Counted from the first letter of the stretch, positions 1 through 9,053 are shown. The stretch: 38,547 nt of DNA from an uncultured Bacteroidales bacterium (GCA_900320545.1 ONSU01000022.1:1-38547), one strand, 5' to 3'. Numbers and translations: made by a program. Notes: a model not told the origin generated them from the letters alone.

Positions 1-1779
1 ATAGTCTATGCTGCAAGGAAGGTCCTTCAGGCGTTCGGAGAAGGTGTTGAAATGCTGGAGGGCAAGGCTGGTTGTAGGCACCAGCACTGCGGTCTGCTTG
101 CCGTCCACCGCTGCCTTGAATGCAGCACGGATAGCTATTTCCGTCTTTCCGAATCCCACGTCGCCGCACACCAGGCGGTCCATAGGGCAGTCACCTTCCA
201 TATCCCGCTTGACGGCGCGGGATGCAAGTTCCTGATCCGGAGTGTCTTCGTACATAAACGAAGATTCGAGTTCTTCCTGCAGATAGGTATCGGGAGAGAA
301 CGCATAAGCCTTAGAAGCCTTGCGCTTGGCATACAGCTGGATAAGGTCTTTTGCAATGTCCTTGACCTTGGATTTTGCGTTATTCTTCAGCGTTATCCAG
401 GTCTTGGAGCCGAGCTTGTTGATTTTAGGCACCTCGCCGTCCTTGGAGCGGAAACGGGATATTTTATGCAGCGCGTGCACAGACACGAACACCACGTCCC
501 CGTCGCGGTAGGTCAGTTTCACCACCTCCTTCATCCGTCCGAAATCGTCCCGCAGGCGGACCAGTCCTCCGAACACTCCCACGCCGTGGTCTATATGCAC
601 CACGTAGTCGCCTATGTTGAAAGAGTTGAGGTCGTTGATGGTCAGCTGCTCAGACTTCTCCACCGTCCTGCGCAGGCGCACCCTGTGGAAACGGTCGAAT
701 ATTTCGTGGTCGGTGTAGCAGCAGATGCGGTCCTGCTTGTCTATGAAGCCGTTGTGGATGTTTTTACCCGCCAGGAACTTGGGTATCAGGCCTCCGTTCT
801 GCGAAAGAATCGAAAGGATACGGTCCAGCTGGGTCTGTTTCTCGCCGAATATGCAGACTTCGTAGCCGCTCTCCATTTTCTCACGTATGTCGGCCGAAAG
901 CAGTTCGAAATTCTTGTTGAACACAGGCTGGGGAGCTATGTCGAATTCGACGGCATCCTCTTGCTGTTTCGAAAGCGGAGTATCGATAAACACCCTCCTG
1001 TAGCGCTCAGTCAGGAAAAAGAATTCCTTTTCCTTATACATATCAGACGAATCCAGCCAGATGGTAGTGGAATCCGGCAGGATTTCAAGTATATTTTGTC
1101 CGCTTTCGGCTCCTTCCGATATAAGATCGGAAATGATTTCAGCGCTTTCCAGGGCTTCGACGGAGAGTTGGGTATTACAGTCAAAAAGGTTTATCTTTTC
1201 CACTTCATCTCCCCAGAATGATATTCTGTAGGGGTGGTTGCGGGAATATGAGAATATATCTACTATAGAGCCGCGGATGGCAAACTGCCCGGGGGCTGAG
1301 ACGAAATCCACCCTCTCGAAACCTCCCCCCGCGAGTTTAGCTACTATTTCATCCTGAGATATAGAGTCAGAAATCTTCAGTTCGAAGAAAGCTTCTTCTA
1401 TCTTGTTCTTCGAGGGGATGAGTTCTTCTATTGCCTCAGGATAAGTAACCACAAGCAGGCGGGAGCCGTCATAGTTTATTATCTTCTCGACGGCCGAGGT
1501 GCGCTGTACCCCGAGGGAAGATTTATAATTGCTCCTTTCTATATTCTTTCCTGAAGAGGGAAGGAAGAATACACAGTCTCCTTCCACGAGGCTATAAAGG
1601 TCGGAAGAACAATACTCAGCCGCTTCAAGGGATGGAAGAATAATGAAATGAAGCCCTTCCAGGGCTGTTTCGCCAAGCACAAACCACCTTGCGGACAAAT
1701 ATAATCCCCGACAGAAAACATCCTTTCCGGAATGTAATCTGTCTTTAAGGAGCGAAGTTGACTTTTTGTTTATTAACAT
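1..1779 (-). CDS. mfd: Transcription-repair coupling factor Mfd, N-terminal part (3' end outside window)
   Basis: Mfd is the ATP-driven translocase that removes RNA polymerase stalled at DNA lesions and recruits UvrA. The window holds the first 593 codons and runs off the left edge. I see the UvrB-like N-terminal region, then the RNA-polymerase-interacting CarD-like domain (GDYVVHIDHGVGVFGG), then the start of the RecG-like motor with Walker A GDVGFGKTE preceded by MDRLVC. The ATG at 1777-1779 was chosen because the reading frame is open from there and gives an Mfd-like beginning (MLINKKSTSLLKDR). An ATG at 1719-1721 is in another frame. The gene is divergent from ruvB across a 252-bp AT-rich intergenic region. 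Codon use near the start is more AT-rich than in the motor region. Confidence 0.93.
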   Translation of the reverse strand, partial: MLINKKSTSLLKDRLHSGKDVFCRGLYLSARWFVLGETALEGLHFIILPSLEAAEYCSSDLYSLVEGDCVFFLPSSGKNIERSNYKSSLGVQRTSAVEKIINYDGSRLLVVTYPEAIEELIPSKNKIEEAFFELKISDSISQDEIVAKLAGGGFERVDFVSAPGQFAIRGSIVDIFSYSRNHPYRISFWGDEVEKINLFDCNTQLSVEALESAEIISDLISEGAESGQNILEILPDSTTIWLDSSDMYKEKEFFFLTERYRRVFIDTPLSKQQEDAVEFDIAPQPVFNKNFELLSADIREKMESGYEVCIFGEKQTQLDRILSILSQNGGLIPKFLAGKNIHNGFIDKQDRICCYTDHEIFDRFHRVRLRRTVEKSEQLTINDLNSFNIGDYVVHIDHGVGVFGGLVRLRDDFGRMKEVVKLTYRDGDVVFVSVHALHKISRFRSKDGEVPKINKLGSKTWITLKNNAKSKVKDIAKDLIQLYAKRKASKAYAFSPDTYLQEELESSFMYEDTPDQELASRAVKRDMEGDCPMDRLVCGDVGFGKTEIAIRAAFKAAVDGKQTAVLVPTTSLALQHFNTFSERLKDLPCSIDY

Positions 1780-2031
1780 CAATTTCTATTTTGTTAAAAA
1801 CGCGGTTGAAAACCCTGTTAAAAAATCCGGATTATAATGTTGAAATCCGGGGTGGGGAAGTTTTCCACATATTCAGGTAAGGGCTCATAACAAAGTTTTC
1901 AACATTTCTTTTAATTATAAATATTTGATATTAAACCTCTTAGAAATTTTTAAACAAATTCACAAAAGTATAATAATCATCAAATAATAAATTAAAAGAA
2001 CTATATTTGTAATTATAAAGGACGAAACGAA
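1780..2031. other. AT-rich divergent mfd/ruvB intergenic region with DnaA-box-like 9-mers
   Basis: There is no gene here. The left half has three copies of a GTTTTC(A/C)AC word: inverted at 1805-1813, direct at 1860-1868 (extending to TTTTCCACA, one mismatch from the DnaA box TTATCCACA) and direct at 1895-1903. A fourth imperfect copy is at 1839-1846. A palindrome AATCCGGATT is at about 1825-1834. The right half (about 1905-2010) is almost pure A/T and ends in the ruvB promoter. It certainly serves as a divergent promoter region. An origin-like role is only an inference. Confidence 0.5.
2002..2009 (+). promoter_or_regulatory. -7 promoter element of ruvB
   Basis: TATATTTG matches the Bacteroidota -7 consensus TAnnTTTG and ends 22 nt before the ruvB ATG. 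No convincing -33 TTTG is seen. Confidence 0.6.
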
Positions 2032-3072
2032 ATGTCGGATTTCAACCCCCACAACACAAACGAGGGCAAAGATAAGGATTTAGACGGAATAATCCGGCCC
2101 CAGGAACTGGAAGATTTTACCGGACAATCTGAAATTGTCTCGAATCTCAAGGTTTTCATAAAGGCGGCAAAAATGCGTGGCGAGCCTCTCGACCACACCC
2201 TTTTCCACGGTCCTCCCGGTCTGGGAAAGACTACCCTTGCCCATATCATAGCCAACGAGATGGGAGTGAATATGAAGATTACTTCCGGCCCGGTGCTTGA
2301 CCGCCCCGGCGATCTTGCAGGTCTCCTGACTTCTCTTGAGAGCGGGGATGTGCTTTTCATTGATGAAATCCACCGTCTCTCCCCGGAAGTGGAAGAGTAT
2401 CTTTACTCCGCAATGGAGGATTATGTCATCGACATTATGATAGACAAGGGCCCTGGAGCCCGTTCGGTGCGTATTTCCCTCAATCCTTTTACGCTCGTGG
2501 GAGCTACGACTCGCTCCGGCCTTCTGACAGCTCCGCTGCGTGCCCGTTTCGGCATCAACGCCGGCCTTGAATACTACGACACGCCCCAGCTTGTAAAGAT
2601 AGTGAAACGCAGCGCCGACATTCTCAATATAGGTATAGACGATGACGCAGCGAGCGAAGTTGCCCTTCGCAGCCGCGGTACTCCCCGTATCGCCAACGGC
2701 CTGCTGAGGCGGGTGCGTGATTTCGCGCAGGTGGTCGGCGACGGGCATATCAATCTCGAGATAGCCCGCTATGCCCTTGACAAACTGAACATTGACACCC
2801 GCGGCCTTGATGCCATCGACAACAAGATACTCCGCACCATCATCCAGACCTTCAAGGGCGGTCCCGTGGGAGCCAACACCATAGCCACCGCAATAGGCGA
2901 GGACCAAGGCACCTTCGAGGAAGTGTACGAGCCTTTCCTCATAAAAGAAGGATTCATAGTCCGCACCCAGCGCGGCCGCATCGCCACAGAACTTTCTTAC
3001 AAGCACCTCGGCCTCATCAAAGAACCTGAAGAAGGCACTTTATGGGGAAGCGGCATCCCGTCCGACAGTTAG
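2032..3072 (+). CDS. ruvB: Holliday junction branch migration ATPase RuvB
   Basis: RuvB is the hexameric AAA+ motor that drives Holliday-junction branch migration with RuvA. The 346-residue length is normal. Walker A GPPGLGKT is at residues 60-67. Walker B is LFIDEIHRL. The sensor region has [18 protein letters not shown], and the C-terminal winged helix ends in the usual [14 protein letters not shown]. The ATG follows a Bacteroidota -7 element by 22 nt. Its partner ruvA is in the same window but 11 kb away and on the other strand, so the two are not an operon here. Confidence 0.97.
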   Translation: MSDFNPHNTNEGKDKDLDGIIRPQELEDFTGQSEIVSNLKVFIKAAKMRGEPLDHTLFHGPPGLGKTTLAHIIANEMGVNMKITSGPVLDRPGDLAGLLTSLESGDVLFIDEIHRLSPEVEEYLYSAMEDYVIDIMIDKGPGARSVRISLNPFTLVGATTRSGLLTAPLRARFGINAGLEYYDTPQLVKIVKRSADILNIGIDDDAASEVALRSRGTPRIANGLLRRVRDFAQVVGDGHINLEIARYALDKLNIDTRGLDAIDNKILRTIIQTFKGGPVGANTIATAIGEDQGTFEEVYEPFLIKEGFIVRTQRGRIATELSYKHLGLIKEPEEGTLWGSGIPSDS

Positions 3073-3084
3073 ACAGCCTCCAGT

Positions 3085-3168
3085 TCTGGCCCGGAAAATC
3101 TGATTTTGGGCCCGCAAGCACTCGCAAACCGCCGTCCGGGCCCCGGAACGCCTAATCCGGGCCGGAAT
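3085..3168. repeat. Cluster of GGCCCGG-type imperfect palindromes downstream of ruvB
   Basis: Four related GC-rich words occur in 84 bp: TCTGGCCCGGAA (3085-3096), TTTTGGGCCCG (3104-3114), TCCGGGCCCCGGAA (3135-3148) and ATCCGGGCCGGAAT (3155-3168). The last two are near-perfect inverted repeats. They resemble small REP-like units. There is no T-tract, so a simple intrinsic terminator is not evident. The segment is the GC-rich left margin of the low-GC island that follows. Confidence 0.4.
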
Positions 3169-3256
3169 GACGGTGACTTAAAGTAATTTACTACAATTTC
3201 AACTGTTTAATTTAACCTCTGGCATCTAATGGTGTCTTACGAAAATAAAAACCTCA

Positions 3257-4294
3257 ATGAAACAATTTACACTTCTTATCGTTACACTTTTTTGTATCGG
3301 CATTGCATGTTCAAACTCAACAGATTCAGACAATACAAACAGCACCGAGCAACAACAACCTCCGCAAAACAACGACAATAACGACACACCAACCACTCTA
3401 CCCAACAATTCGTTTGTGCATATTACAACCAACGGCAAATACACCTATATTGCCGACTCATACAACAGTATCGGAGATGGCGAAACAGTAGAGATAAGCA
3501 AAGAGTATTGGATTTGCAAATTTGCTGTCACCAATGCCGAATGGAGGGCATATATAGATGCTTGTGGAGAGTCTGCACCAATATATTGGAACAATGGCGA
3601 AATACCTGCCGGTCGAGAAAAACACCCCGTATTGTGGGTATCGTACAATGCAGCAGAGGATTATTGCAGATGGCTCTCCTCCTCAAACAAAGAGTGGTTA
3701 TTTCGCCTACCTACACAAGCCGAATGGGAGTATGCAGCCAGCAACAATGGCAGTATATATCCTTGGGGCGACAGCGCAGATGTTTCATACGAAGATGGTA
3801 TATTGACAAGTCGCTTCAACTACAACGGTGTAATTGCTGCCAAGGTCTTGAATAACCCCGACCAAGTGGCGACCTACAACAACGAAAGGTCGGAGCGTTA
3901 CGGCGAACAGGAGCGCATAGGGGATATAATAAGCATTAATAGCAACGGAGGTGTTAGCGGCTGGGTAAAGCATAGCAACTACACAGGTTTTATCTATACC
4001 GACATCTTCTCTGAGATAAACAGTGCAGGCGGAAACACCTGTGCCGTAGATGCCTATGCCGATGGCATCAGTTGGTGTGGTTGTTACAATATGTCGGGAA
4101 ACTGCTGGGAGTGGACATCGACAGTTGAAGTTGCACAAAACGGAGCCGAGAAGGGCGATGAGGTAAATATCATTCGTGGAGGCTCGTGGTATGCCACATC
4201 ATCGAGTTGCAAAGTGTCGTTCCGTGGCGAGGGCAGACGCCCATCGGGCGCATATAACACCGTTGGCATACGCATTGTCGCTGAACGAAAATAA
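3257..4294 (+). CDS. SUMF1/FGE-sulfatase-domain lipoprotein (likely non-catalytic)
   Basis: This 345-residue protein has a lipoprotein-type signal (lipobox-like GIAC, Cys18) and a low-complexity Ser/Thr/Asn/Gln/Pro linker. A formylglycine-generating-enzyme-like domain follows (about residues 70-345). Typical family words are VTNAEWRAY, LPTQAEWEYAA, YPWG, MSGNCWEWT and IIRGGSW. In true FGE two cysteines near the C-terminus bind copper: GGSFMCHRSYC in the human enzyme. Here the aligned stretch reads GGSWYATSSSC, so the first cysteine is replaced and only the second remains. A catalytic sulfatase-activating role is therefore unlikely. A surface binding or structural role is inference. The gene is clearly lower in GC than its neighbours and rich in AAC/ACA codons, which suggests horizontal acquisition. 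Confidence 0.8.
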   Translation: MKQFTLLIVTLFCIGIACSNSTDSDNTNSTEQQQPPQNNDNNDTPTTLPNNSFVHITTNGKYTYIADSYNSIGDGETVEISKEYWICKFAVTNAEWRAYIDACGESAPIYWNNGEIPAGREKHPVLWVSYNAAEDYCRWLSSSNKEWLFRLPTQAEWEYAASNNGSIYPWGDSADVSYEDGILTSRFNYNGVIAAKVLNNPDQVATYNNERSERYGEQERIGDIISINSNGGVSGWVKHSNYTGFIYTDIFSEINSAGGNTCAVDAYADGISWCGCYNMSGNCWEWTSTVEVAQNGAEKGDEVNIIRGGSWYATSSSCKVSFRGEGRRPSGAYNTVGIRIVAERK

Positions 4295-4330
4295 GTATTT
4301 ACCCATACACTATTTTTAGTTAATATATCA

Positions 4331-4603
4331 CACCTCCCTTTCCGGGGTCGGGAGAAAGAAAGAACCTGGCTAAATTGGTTGAGGATAGTGACACACCCCC
4401 GTTTTGCTTCAGTTCTGGCCCGGCAAGGACTGACGGCGCAAGAAATCGGTGTTTGTGCTCTGTACATTACAGACTATCGCCCGAAAGAGCTCCCGGACAT
4501 ACTCGGGCAGCGCAGTATCTACCAAAGAAATACGGAAATCCGCGAAAAACTGGCGGACCTGGTCAAGGACACAACCCTTCCCGTATGGCTCAGGAACATA
4601 TAA
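4331..4603 (+). pseudogene. 3' remnant of a Bacteroidota HTH regulator (C-terminal domain only)
   Basis: From about 4331 to the stop at 4601-4603 one frame encodes a coherent C-terminal LuxR/GerE-like HTH segment. It contains EKERTWLNWLR, GLTAQEIGVCALYIT, KELPDILGQRSIYQRN and EIREKL. Such segments normally end 350-600-residue TPR/membrane/HTH regulators. The N-terminal part is absent: upstream in the same frame is low-GC DNA and then the stop codon of the SUMF1-domain gene. No good ATG exists; only a TTG at 4379 could start it. I infer that the low-GC insertion or a deletion removed the 5' part. Translation as a stand-alone 75-residue HTH protein from the TTG is possible but less likely. The intact relative in this window is at 10016-11128. 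Confidence 0.55.
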
Positions 4604-4655
4604 CGACAAATGGAATCCAGGTGATATCTTGTTTTTAGATGTCATTTTTTAGTTG

Positions 4656-4663
4656 TATCTTTG
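4656..4663 (+). promoter_or_regulatory. -7 promoter element of the sdhA/frdA operon
   Basis: TATCTTTG matches TAnnTTTG and lies 34 nt before the ATG at 4698. The TTG at 4653 that would extend the protein overlaps this promoter, so the extension is rejected. Confidence 0.6.
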
Positions 4664-4697
4664 CCCTATTATAGAATACCAATTAATTTATATACAA

Positions 4698-6644
4698 ATG
4701 GCCGATAAATTTACTTCAAAGATTCCTGAGGGACCTTTAGCCCAGAAATGGACGAAGCGTAAATCAGAAATTCACCTTGTGAGTCCCAACAACAAAAGAA
4801 AACTCGAGATTATAGTGGTGGGAACCGGTCTAGGCGGTGCTTCTGCAGCTGCCTCCCTCGGTGAACTCGGCTATAACGTAAAGATTTTCTGCATCAGCGA
4901 TTCCCCCCGCAGGGCGCACTCTATTGCGGCTCAGGGCGGTATCAATGCTGCTAAGAACTACCAAAACGACAACGATTCCGTATACAGGCTCTTCTACGAC
5001 ACTATCAAAGGTGGAGATTATCGTGCCCGCGAGGCTAACGTCTATCGTCTTGCAGAGGTGAGTGCCGCCATTATCGACCAGTGCGTTGCCCAGGGTATTC
5101 CTTTCGCCCGCGAGTATGGCGGATATCTTGCCAACCGTTCTTTCGGCGGCGTGCAGGTGAGCCGTACTTTCTACGCCCGCGGACAAACCGGACAGCAGCT
5201 GCTTCTCGGTGCATACGCGTCGCTCAACAAAGAAATTGCGGCAGGTACCGTGAAGAGTTATCCCCGTCACGAGATGCTCGACCTTGTGATCATCGACGGT
5301 CAGGCAAAAGGCATTATCGCCCGTAACCTCGTTACCGGTGAACTGGAGCGCTTCGGCGCCCACGCCGTGGTGCTTGCGACCGGCGGATACGGCAACACCT
5401 ACTTCCTCTCTACCAACGCGATGAATTCCAACGGATCCGCCGCCTGGCAGTGCTACAAGAAGGGTGCGTTCTTCGCCAATCCCTGCTTCGCGCAGATCCA
5501 CCCCACCTGCATCCCCGTTCACGGCGACCAGCAGTGCAAGCTGACGCTGATGAGCGAGTCGCTCCGTAATGACGGCCGTATCTGGGTGCCCAAGAAGATG
5601 GAGGACGTGATGAAACTCCGCAAGCACGAGATCAAGCCCTCGCAGATTCCCGAAGAGGACCGCGATTACTATCTCGAGCGCCGTTATCCCGCTTTCGGCA
5701 ACCTGGTGCCGCGCGATGTGGCCTCCCGTGCCGCCAAGGAGCGTTGCGACGCCGGTTACGGTGTCAATGAGACGGGTCTTGCCGTATTCCTCGATTTTGC
5801 CGACGCCATCAAGCGGCTCGGTCACCAGAAGGTGGAAGAGCGTTACGGCAACCTCTTCCAGATGTACGAAAAAATCACGACGACTTCCCCCTGGGAAGAG
5901 CCGATGATGATCTATCCGGCTATTCACTACACGATGGGCGGTCTGTGGGTCGATTATGATCTGCAAACCACCATCCCGGGTCTGTACGCCATCGGCGAGG
6001 CCAACTTCTCCGACCACGGCGGCAACCGTCTCGGCGCTTCCGCCCTGATGCAGGGTCTTGCGGACGGCTATTTTATCCTTCCTTACACCATCGGAGACTA
6101 TCTGTCACACAAATTCAGTGAGCCGAAGACCGATACTTCCGCTCCCGAGTTCGACGAAGCCGAAAAGGCGGTCAGGGCCCGTATCGACAAACTTTTTGCG
6201 GTGAAGGGTACGGAAACGGTCGACAGTATCCACAAGAAACTCGGCCACATCATGTGGGAATATGTGGGAATGGCCCGCACCGAGGCCGGTCTCAAGAAGG
6301 CCATCGAGGAAATCGGCAAACTCCGCGACGAATTCTGGAAGACGGTCCGGGTGCCCGGCACCAATGAGGAATTCAACCAGGAACTCGAGAAAGCCCTCCG
6401 TCTGGTGGACTTCTTCGATATCGGCGAACTGATGGCCCGTGACGCGCTCAACCGCAAGGAATCCTGCGGCGGTCATTTCCGCGAGGAAATGCAGACGGAG
6501 GAAGGCGAAACCAAGCGTGACGACGAAAACTTCATGTATGTCGCCGCCTGGGAATACAAGGGTGAAGGCGTCGAGCCCGAACTCCACAAGGAGCCGCTCA
6601 AGTACGAGAATATCAAGATTGCAACCCGTAACTATAAAGACTGA
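4698..6644 (+). CDS. frdA: Succinate dehydrogenase/fumarate reductase flavoprotein subunit A
   Basis: This is the FAD subunit that interconverts succinate and fumarate at the inner membrane. In anaerobic Bacteroidota it mostly works as fumarate reductase. The protein has 648 residues from the ATG at 4698. The dinucleotide fold is [12 protein letters not shown]. The covalent-FAD region is [13 protein letters not shown] with His74. HPTCIP and the late FAD-contact [16 protein letters not shown] are present. Subunit B follows 6 nt downstream. The cytochrome b anchor gene (frdC/sdhC), which usually precedes A in this phylum, is missing: only 94 bp separate the ATG from the regulator remnant. Confidence 0.95.
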   Translation: MADKFTSKIPEGPLAQKWTKRKSEIHLVSPNNKRKLEIIVVGTGLGGASAAASLGELGYNVKIFCISDSPRRAHSIAAQGGINAAKNYQNDNDSVYRLFYDTIKGGDYRAREANVYRLAEVSAAIIDQCVAQGIPFAREYGGYLANRSFGGVQVSRTFYARGQTGQQLLLGAYASLNKEIAAGTVKSYPRHEMLDLVIIDGQAKGIIARNLVTGELERFGAHAVVLATGGYGNTYFLSTNAMNSNGSAAWQCYKKGAFFANPCFAQIHPTCIPVHGDQQCKLTLMSESLRNDGRIWVPKKMEDVMKLRKHEIKPSQIPEEDRDYYLERRYPAFGNLVPRDVASRAAKERCDAGYGVNETGLAVFLDFADAIKRLGHQKVEERYGNLFQMYEKITTTSPWEEPMMIYPAIHYTMGGLWVDYDLQTTIPGLYAIGEANFSDHGGNRLGASALMQGLADGYFILPYTIGDYLSHKFSEPKTDTSAPEFDEAEKAVRARIDKLFAVKGTETVDSIHKKLGHIMWEYVGMARTEAGLKKAIEEIGKLRDEFWKTVRVPGTNEEFNQELEKALRLVDFFDIGELMARDALNRKESCGGHFREEMQTEEGETKRDDENFMYVAAWEYKGEGVEPELHKEPLKYENIKIATRNYKD

Positions 6645-6650
6645 CGGATT

Positions 6651-7394
6651 ATGGAATACAATATCAAAGTTTGGCGTCAGAAAAACGCAAAGGCAAAGGG
6701 ACATTTCGAGACGTATCACGTTACGGATGTGGAGGAGGACGCCTCTTTTCTCGAGATGCTCGATATATTGAATGACCAGCTCATCCGTCAGGGAAAGGAG
6801 CCGGTCGCATTCGATCACGACTGCCGGGAAGGCATCTGCGGCGCCTGTTCGCTGTATGTGGACGGCCGCGCGCACGGACCGGACGACCAGGTGACCACCT
6901 GCCAGCTGTTTATGCGTCATTTCAAGCCGGGCGCCACGATTACCGTGGAGCCGTGGAGATCGGCTGCGTTTCCCGTGATCAAGGACCTGGTGGTCGACCG
7001 CGGCGCCTTCGACAAGATCCTTCAGGCCGGCGGCTTTATCACCGTCCGCGCAGGTCAGGCTCAGGATGGCAACGCGATCCTGATTCCGCACGATACGGCG
7101 GAGGACAGTATGGATGCGGCGGCCTGTGTGGGCTGCGGTGCCTGTGTGGCGACTTGTAAGAACGGTTCTGCAATGCTCTTCGTGGCAGCCCGCGTCAGTT
7201 CTCTGGCGCTGCTTCCGCAGGGTAAACCGGAAGCCGCCCGCCGCGCCAAGGCGATGGTCGCCAAGATGGACGAACTCGGCTTCGGCAACTGCACCAACAC
7301 CCGCGCCTGCGAGATGGAGTGCCCGAAGCATGTTACTATCGATCACATCGCCCGGCTCAACCGGGAGTACCTCAAGGCAAAGTTCTCGGAATAA
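6651..7394 (+). CDS. frdB: Succinate dehydrogenase/fumarate reductase iron-sulfur subunit B
   Basis: This subunit carries electrons between the flavoprotein and the membrane quinone site. The protein has 247 residues. The N-terminal ferredoxin-type domain binds [2Fe-2S] through [10 protein letters not shown] plus a downstream Cys in VTTCQLF. The C-terminal domain has [13 protein letters not shown] and [13 protein letters not shown] for the [4Fe-4S] and [3Fe-4S] centres. The ATG is 6 nt after the A-subunit stop, so the two are co-transcribed. The sequence type is that of the Bacteroidota/epsilonproteobacterial B subunits that pair with a single di-haem cytochrome b anchor. No anchor gene is present in the window. 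Confidence 0.95.
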   Translation: MEYNIKVWRQKNAKAKGHFETYHVTDVEEDASFLEMLDILNDQLIRQGKEPVAFDHDCREGICGACSLYVDGRAHGPDDQVTTCQLFMRHFKPGATITVEPWRSAAFPVIKDLVVDRGAFDKILQAGGFITVRAGQAQDGNAILIPHDTAEDSMDAAACVGCGACVATCKNGSAMLFVAARVSSLALLPQGKPEAARRAKAMVAKMDELGFGNCTNTRACEMECPKHVTIDHIARLNREYLKAKFSE

Positions 7395-7430
7395 AACCAT
7401 TTTTTCTATAACCTTTTAAATTTCAGTACC

Positions 7431-7670
7431 ATGAAGAAAGTTTACACCCTGATCGCCATCGCATCCCTGATGGTCTGCGCCGCCGCCTGCGGAAACAACA
7501 ACAAGAAGGCCGAAGAGGAACCCGCCGCCGAGCCTCAGAAAGAGGCCCCTGCAAAGGAAAAGAGCACGGAAGATAAGCTCAAGGAAGCTGCTGCCGACGC
7601 TGCCATCGACCTCACCAAGGCCGGCGTAGACGCCGCTACCAAGGCTGCCCAGGACGCTGCGAACAAGTAG
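7431..7670 (+). CDS. Small Ala/Lys/Glu-rich lipoprotein
   Basis: This 79-residue protein begins with a signal peptide and a lipobox-like stretch (VCAAAC, Cys20). An acidic, Pro/Ala/Lys-rich tether follows (roughly residues 24-50). It ends in an amphipathic, alanine-rich helix containing AAADAAIDLTKAG and AATKAAQDAAN. It is predicted to be a lipid-anchored periplasmic or surface peptide. It lies 36 nt after frdB and just before a strong bidirectional terminator, so it may share the frdAB transcript. No enzymatic motif is visible and I do not assign a function. Confidence 0.75.
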   Translation: MKKVYTLIAIASLMVCAAACGNNNKKAEEEPAAEPQKEAPAKEKSTEDKLKEAAADAAIDLTKAGVDAATKAAQDAANK

Positions 7671-7694
7671 TTTTCAGGCCTGATAAATTAAAAT

Positions 7695-7734
7695 AATAAA
7701 GCGGTTAATGTTTAAAAATATTAGCCGCTTTATT
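7695..7734. terminator. Bidirectional intrinsic terminator
   Basis: A 15-bp stem (7695-7709 with 7720-7734, one G-U pair) encloses a 10-nt loop. It is flanked by A-rich and T-rich arms, so it can stop transcripts from the lipoprotein gene (+) and from hflX (-). Confidence 0.85.
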
Positions 7735-7841
7735 GTATATTATTTGAGGTGAGCCGCTCTGGTCCACCAGACCATCGCGCAGACGTTCTCACAGGAGATT
7801 ACGACTTAGTTCTCCAAGTAAAGCGTTTGTAAAGGAAGTTC

Positions 7842-9032
7842 CTACCAGAGGAAATTATTGAACGGGTATCTTCCCGCGTGAATCTCCGCAACCATCTTAT
7901 AGATGTCGTTGCGGAGTTTCGGTAATCCCGTCTTGTTGAGGGCCGAGATGAAGATGCAGGGTGTTTTTTCGCGGGCGATCCAGCTGTTTTTGAGTTCGTC
8001 CAGCGTGCGGTGCTCCTTGCCTTTCGGCTCCAGGGAAAATTCGTCGTATTCTTCCGGCTGGTAAGCGTCTATCTTGTTGAATACCACATAGGTAGGCTTA
8101 TCACCGGCCCCGATTTCCCGGAGGGTTTTCTCCACCACCTCCATCTGTTCTTCGAATTCGGGATGGGAGATGTCAACTACGTGCACGAGGATATCAGCCT
8201 CGCGGACTTCGTCGAGGGTGCTCTTGAAGGCCTCGATGAGTTGCGTGGGGAGTTTGCGGATGAATCCGACGGTGTCGCTCAGGAGGAAGGGTACATTCTC
8301 GATGACGACCTTGCGGACGGTGGTGTCGAGGGTGGCGAACAACTTGTTCTCAGCGAAGACGTCACTCTTGGCCAGGAGGTTCATCAGCGTACTCTTGCCG
8401 ACGTTGGTATAGCCGACGAGGGCGAGTCTGACGAGGCTTCCGCGGTTGCTCCGCTGGGTGGCCATCTGTTTGTCGACTTTCTTGAGGTCTTCCTTGAGTT
8501 TGGCGATGCGCTGCTTGACGATCCGCCGGTCGACTTCGATCTGGGTTTCACCCATACCGCCGCGGGTGCCCATGCCGCCCCGCTGGCGCTCAAGGTGTGT
8601 CCACATACCGGCGAGTCGCGGGAGAATATATTGATTATGAGCCAGTTCTACCTGCATCTTCGCATAGGAAGTACGGGCTCGCTGGGCGAAGATCTCAAGG
8701 ATCAGGGAAGTACGGTCGATGACGTTGAGGTGCTTATTGTCGAGCAGTTTTTCAATGTTGCGCTGCTGCATTCCCGTGAGTTCGTCATCGAAAATGACAT
8801 ATTCGATGTCGTTTTCCTCGCAGTATTCCTTGATTTCCTTGAGTTTTCCCGTTCCGATGTAGGTGGATTTCTCGATCTGGTCCAGCCGCTGAACAAACTT
8901 CTTGTCGCCGATAGCGCCGGCGGTTTCGGCGAGGAATTCCAGTTCATCGAGGTATTCCATCACCTTGCGTTCGCTTCCTTTCTCCAGTATGACGCCGACA
9001 AAGACGGCCTTTTCCGTGTGTTGATTTTCCAT
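7842..9032 (-). CDS. hflX: Ribosome-associated GTPase HflX
   Basis: HflX is a GTPase that splits stalled or stressed 70S ribosomes. The protein has 396 residues from the ATG at 9030-9032. An upstream TTG at 9068 would place translation before the promoter and is rejected. The N-terminal HflX domain includes STYIGTGKLKEI and VIFDDELTGMQQRN. The glycine-rich linker LERQRGGMGTRGGMGETQ is conserved. The G domain has G1 GYTNVGKST, G3 DTVGFIRKLP and G4 NKID. The C-terminus is a short tail with ISALNKTGL. The gene lies downstream of tonB on the same strand but is separated from it by a terminator hairpin, and has its own -7 element. Confidence 0.95.
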   Translation of the reverse strand: MENQHTEKAVFVGVILEKGSERKVMEYLDELEFLAETAGAIGDKKFVQRLDQIEKSTYIGTGKLKEIKEYCEENDIEYVIFDDELTGMQQRNIEKLLDNKHLNVIDRTSLILEIFAQRARTSYAKMQVELAHNQYILPRLAGMWTHLERQRGGMGTRGGMGETQIEVDRRIVKQRIAKLKEDLKKVDKQMATQRSNRGSLVRLALVGYTNVGKSTLMNLLAKSDVFAENKLFATLDTTVRKVVIENVPFLLSDTVGFIRKLPTQLIEAFKSTLDEVREADILVHVVDISHPEFEEQMEVVEKTLREIGAGDKPTYVVFNKIDAYQPEEYDEFSLEPKGKEHRTLDELKNSWIAREKTPCIFISALNKTGLPKLRNDIYKMVAEIHAGRYPFNNFLW

Positions 9033-9040
9033 ATCGCCTG

Positions 9041-9048
9041 CAAAAATA
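9041..9048 (-). promoter_or_regulatory. -7 promoter element of hflX, nearly leaderless
   Basis: On the minus strand the sequence reads TATTTTTG, matching TAnnTTTG. Only 8 nt separate it from the hflX ATG, which predicts a leader of only a few nucleotides. Confidence 0.5.
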
Positions 9049-9053
9049 ACGAA

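Larger units (their letters stand above)
3081..4423. repeat. 14-bp direct repeat flanking the low-GC island
   Basis: CAGTTCTGGCCCGG occurs at 3081-3094 and again at 4410-4423. With the three upstream bases it is 16 of 17 identical. The copies bracket the low-GC segment (about 3175-4330) and its lipoprotein gene. The right copy lies inside the truncated regulator remnant. The repeat may be a recombination footprint or a member of the REP-like cluster. Confidence 0.4.

Noticed and set aside
3257-4330. Low-GC island as a transposon or prophage
   Set aside because: No transposase, integrase or terminal inverted repeats are visible; only a short direct repeat lies outside it.
4653-4697. Longer start for the flavoprotein subunit
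   Set aside because: The TTG lies at the -7 promoter element and adds a hydrophobic stretch foreign to the family; the ATG at 4698 is better.
7751-7841. Possible tRNA-like or hairpin element after the terminator
   Set aside because: Short GGTC/GACC pairing exists but no cloverleaf, anticodon arm or CCA-type end could be built.
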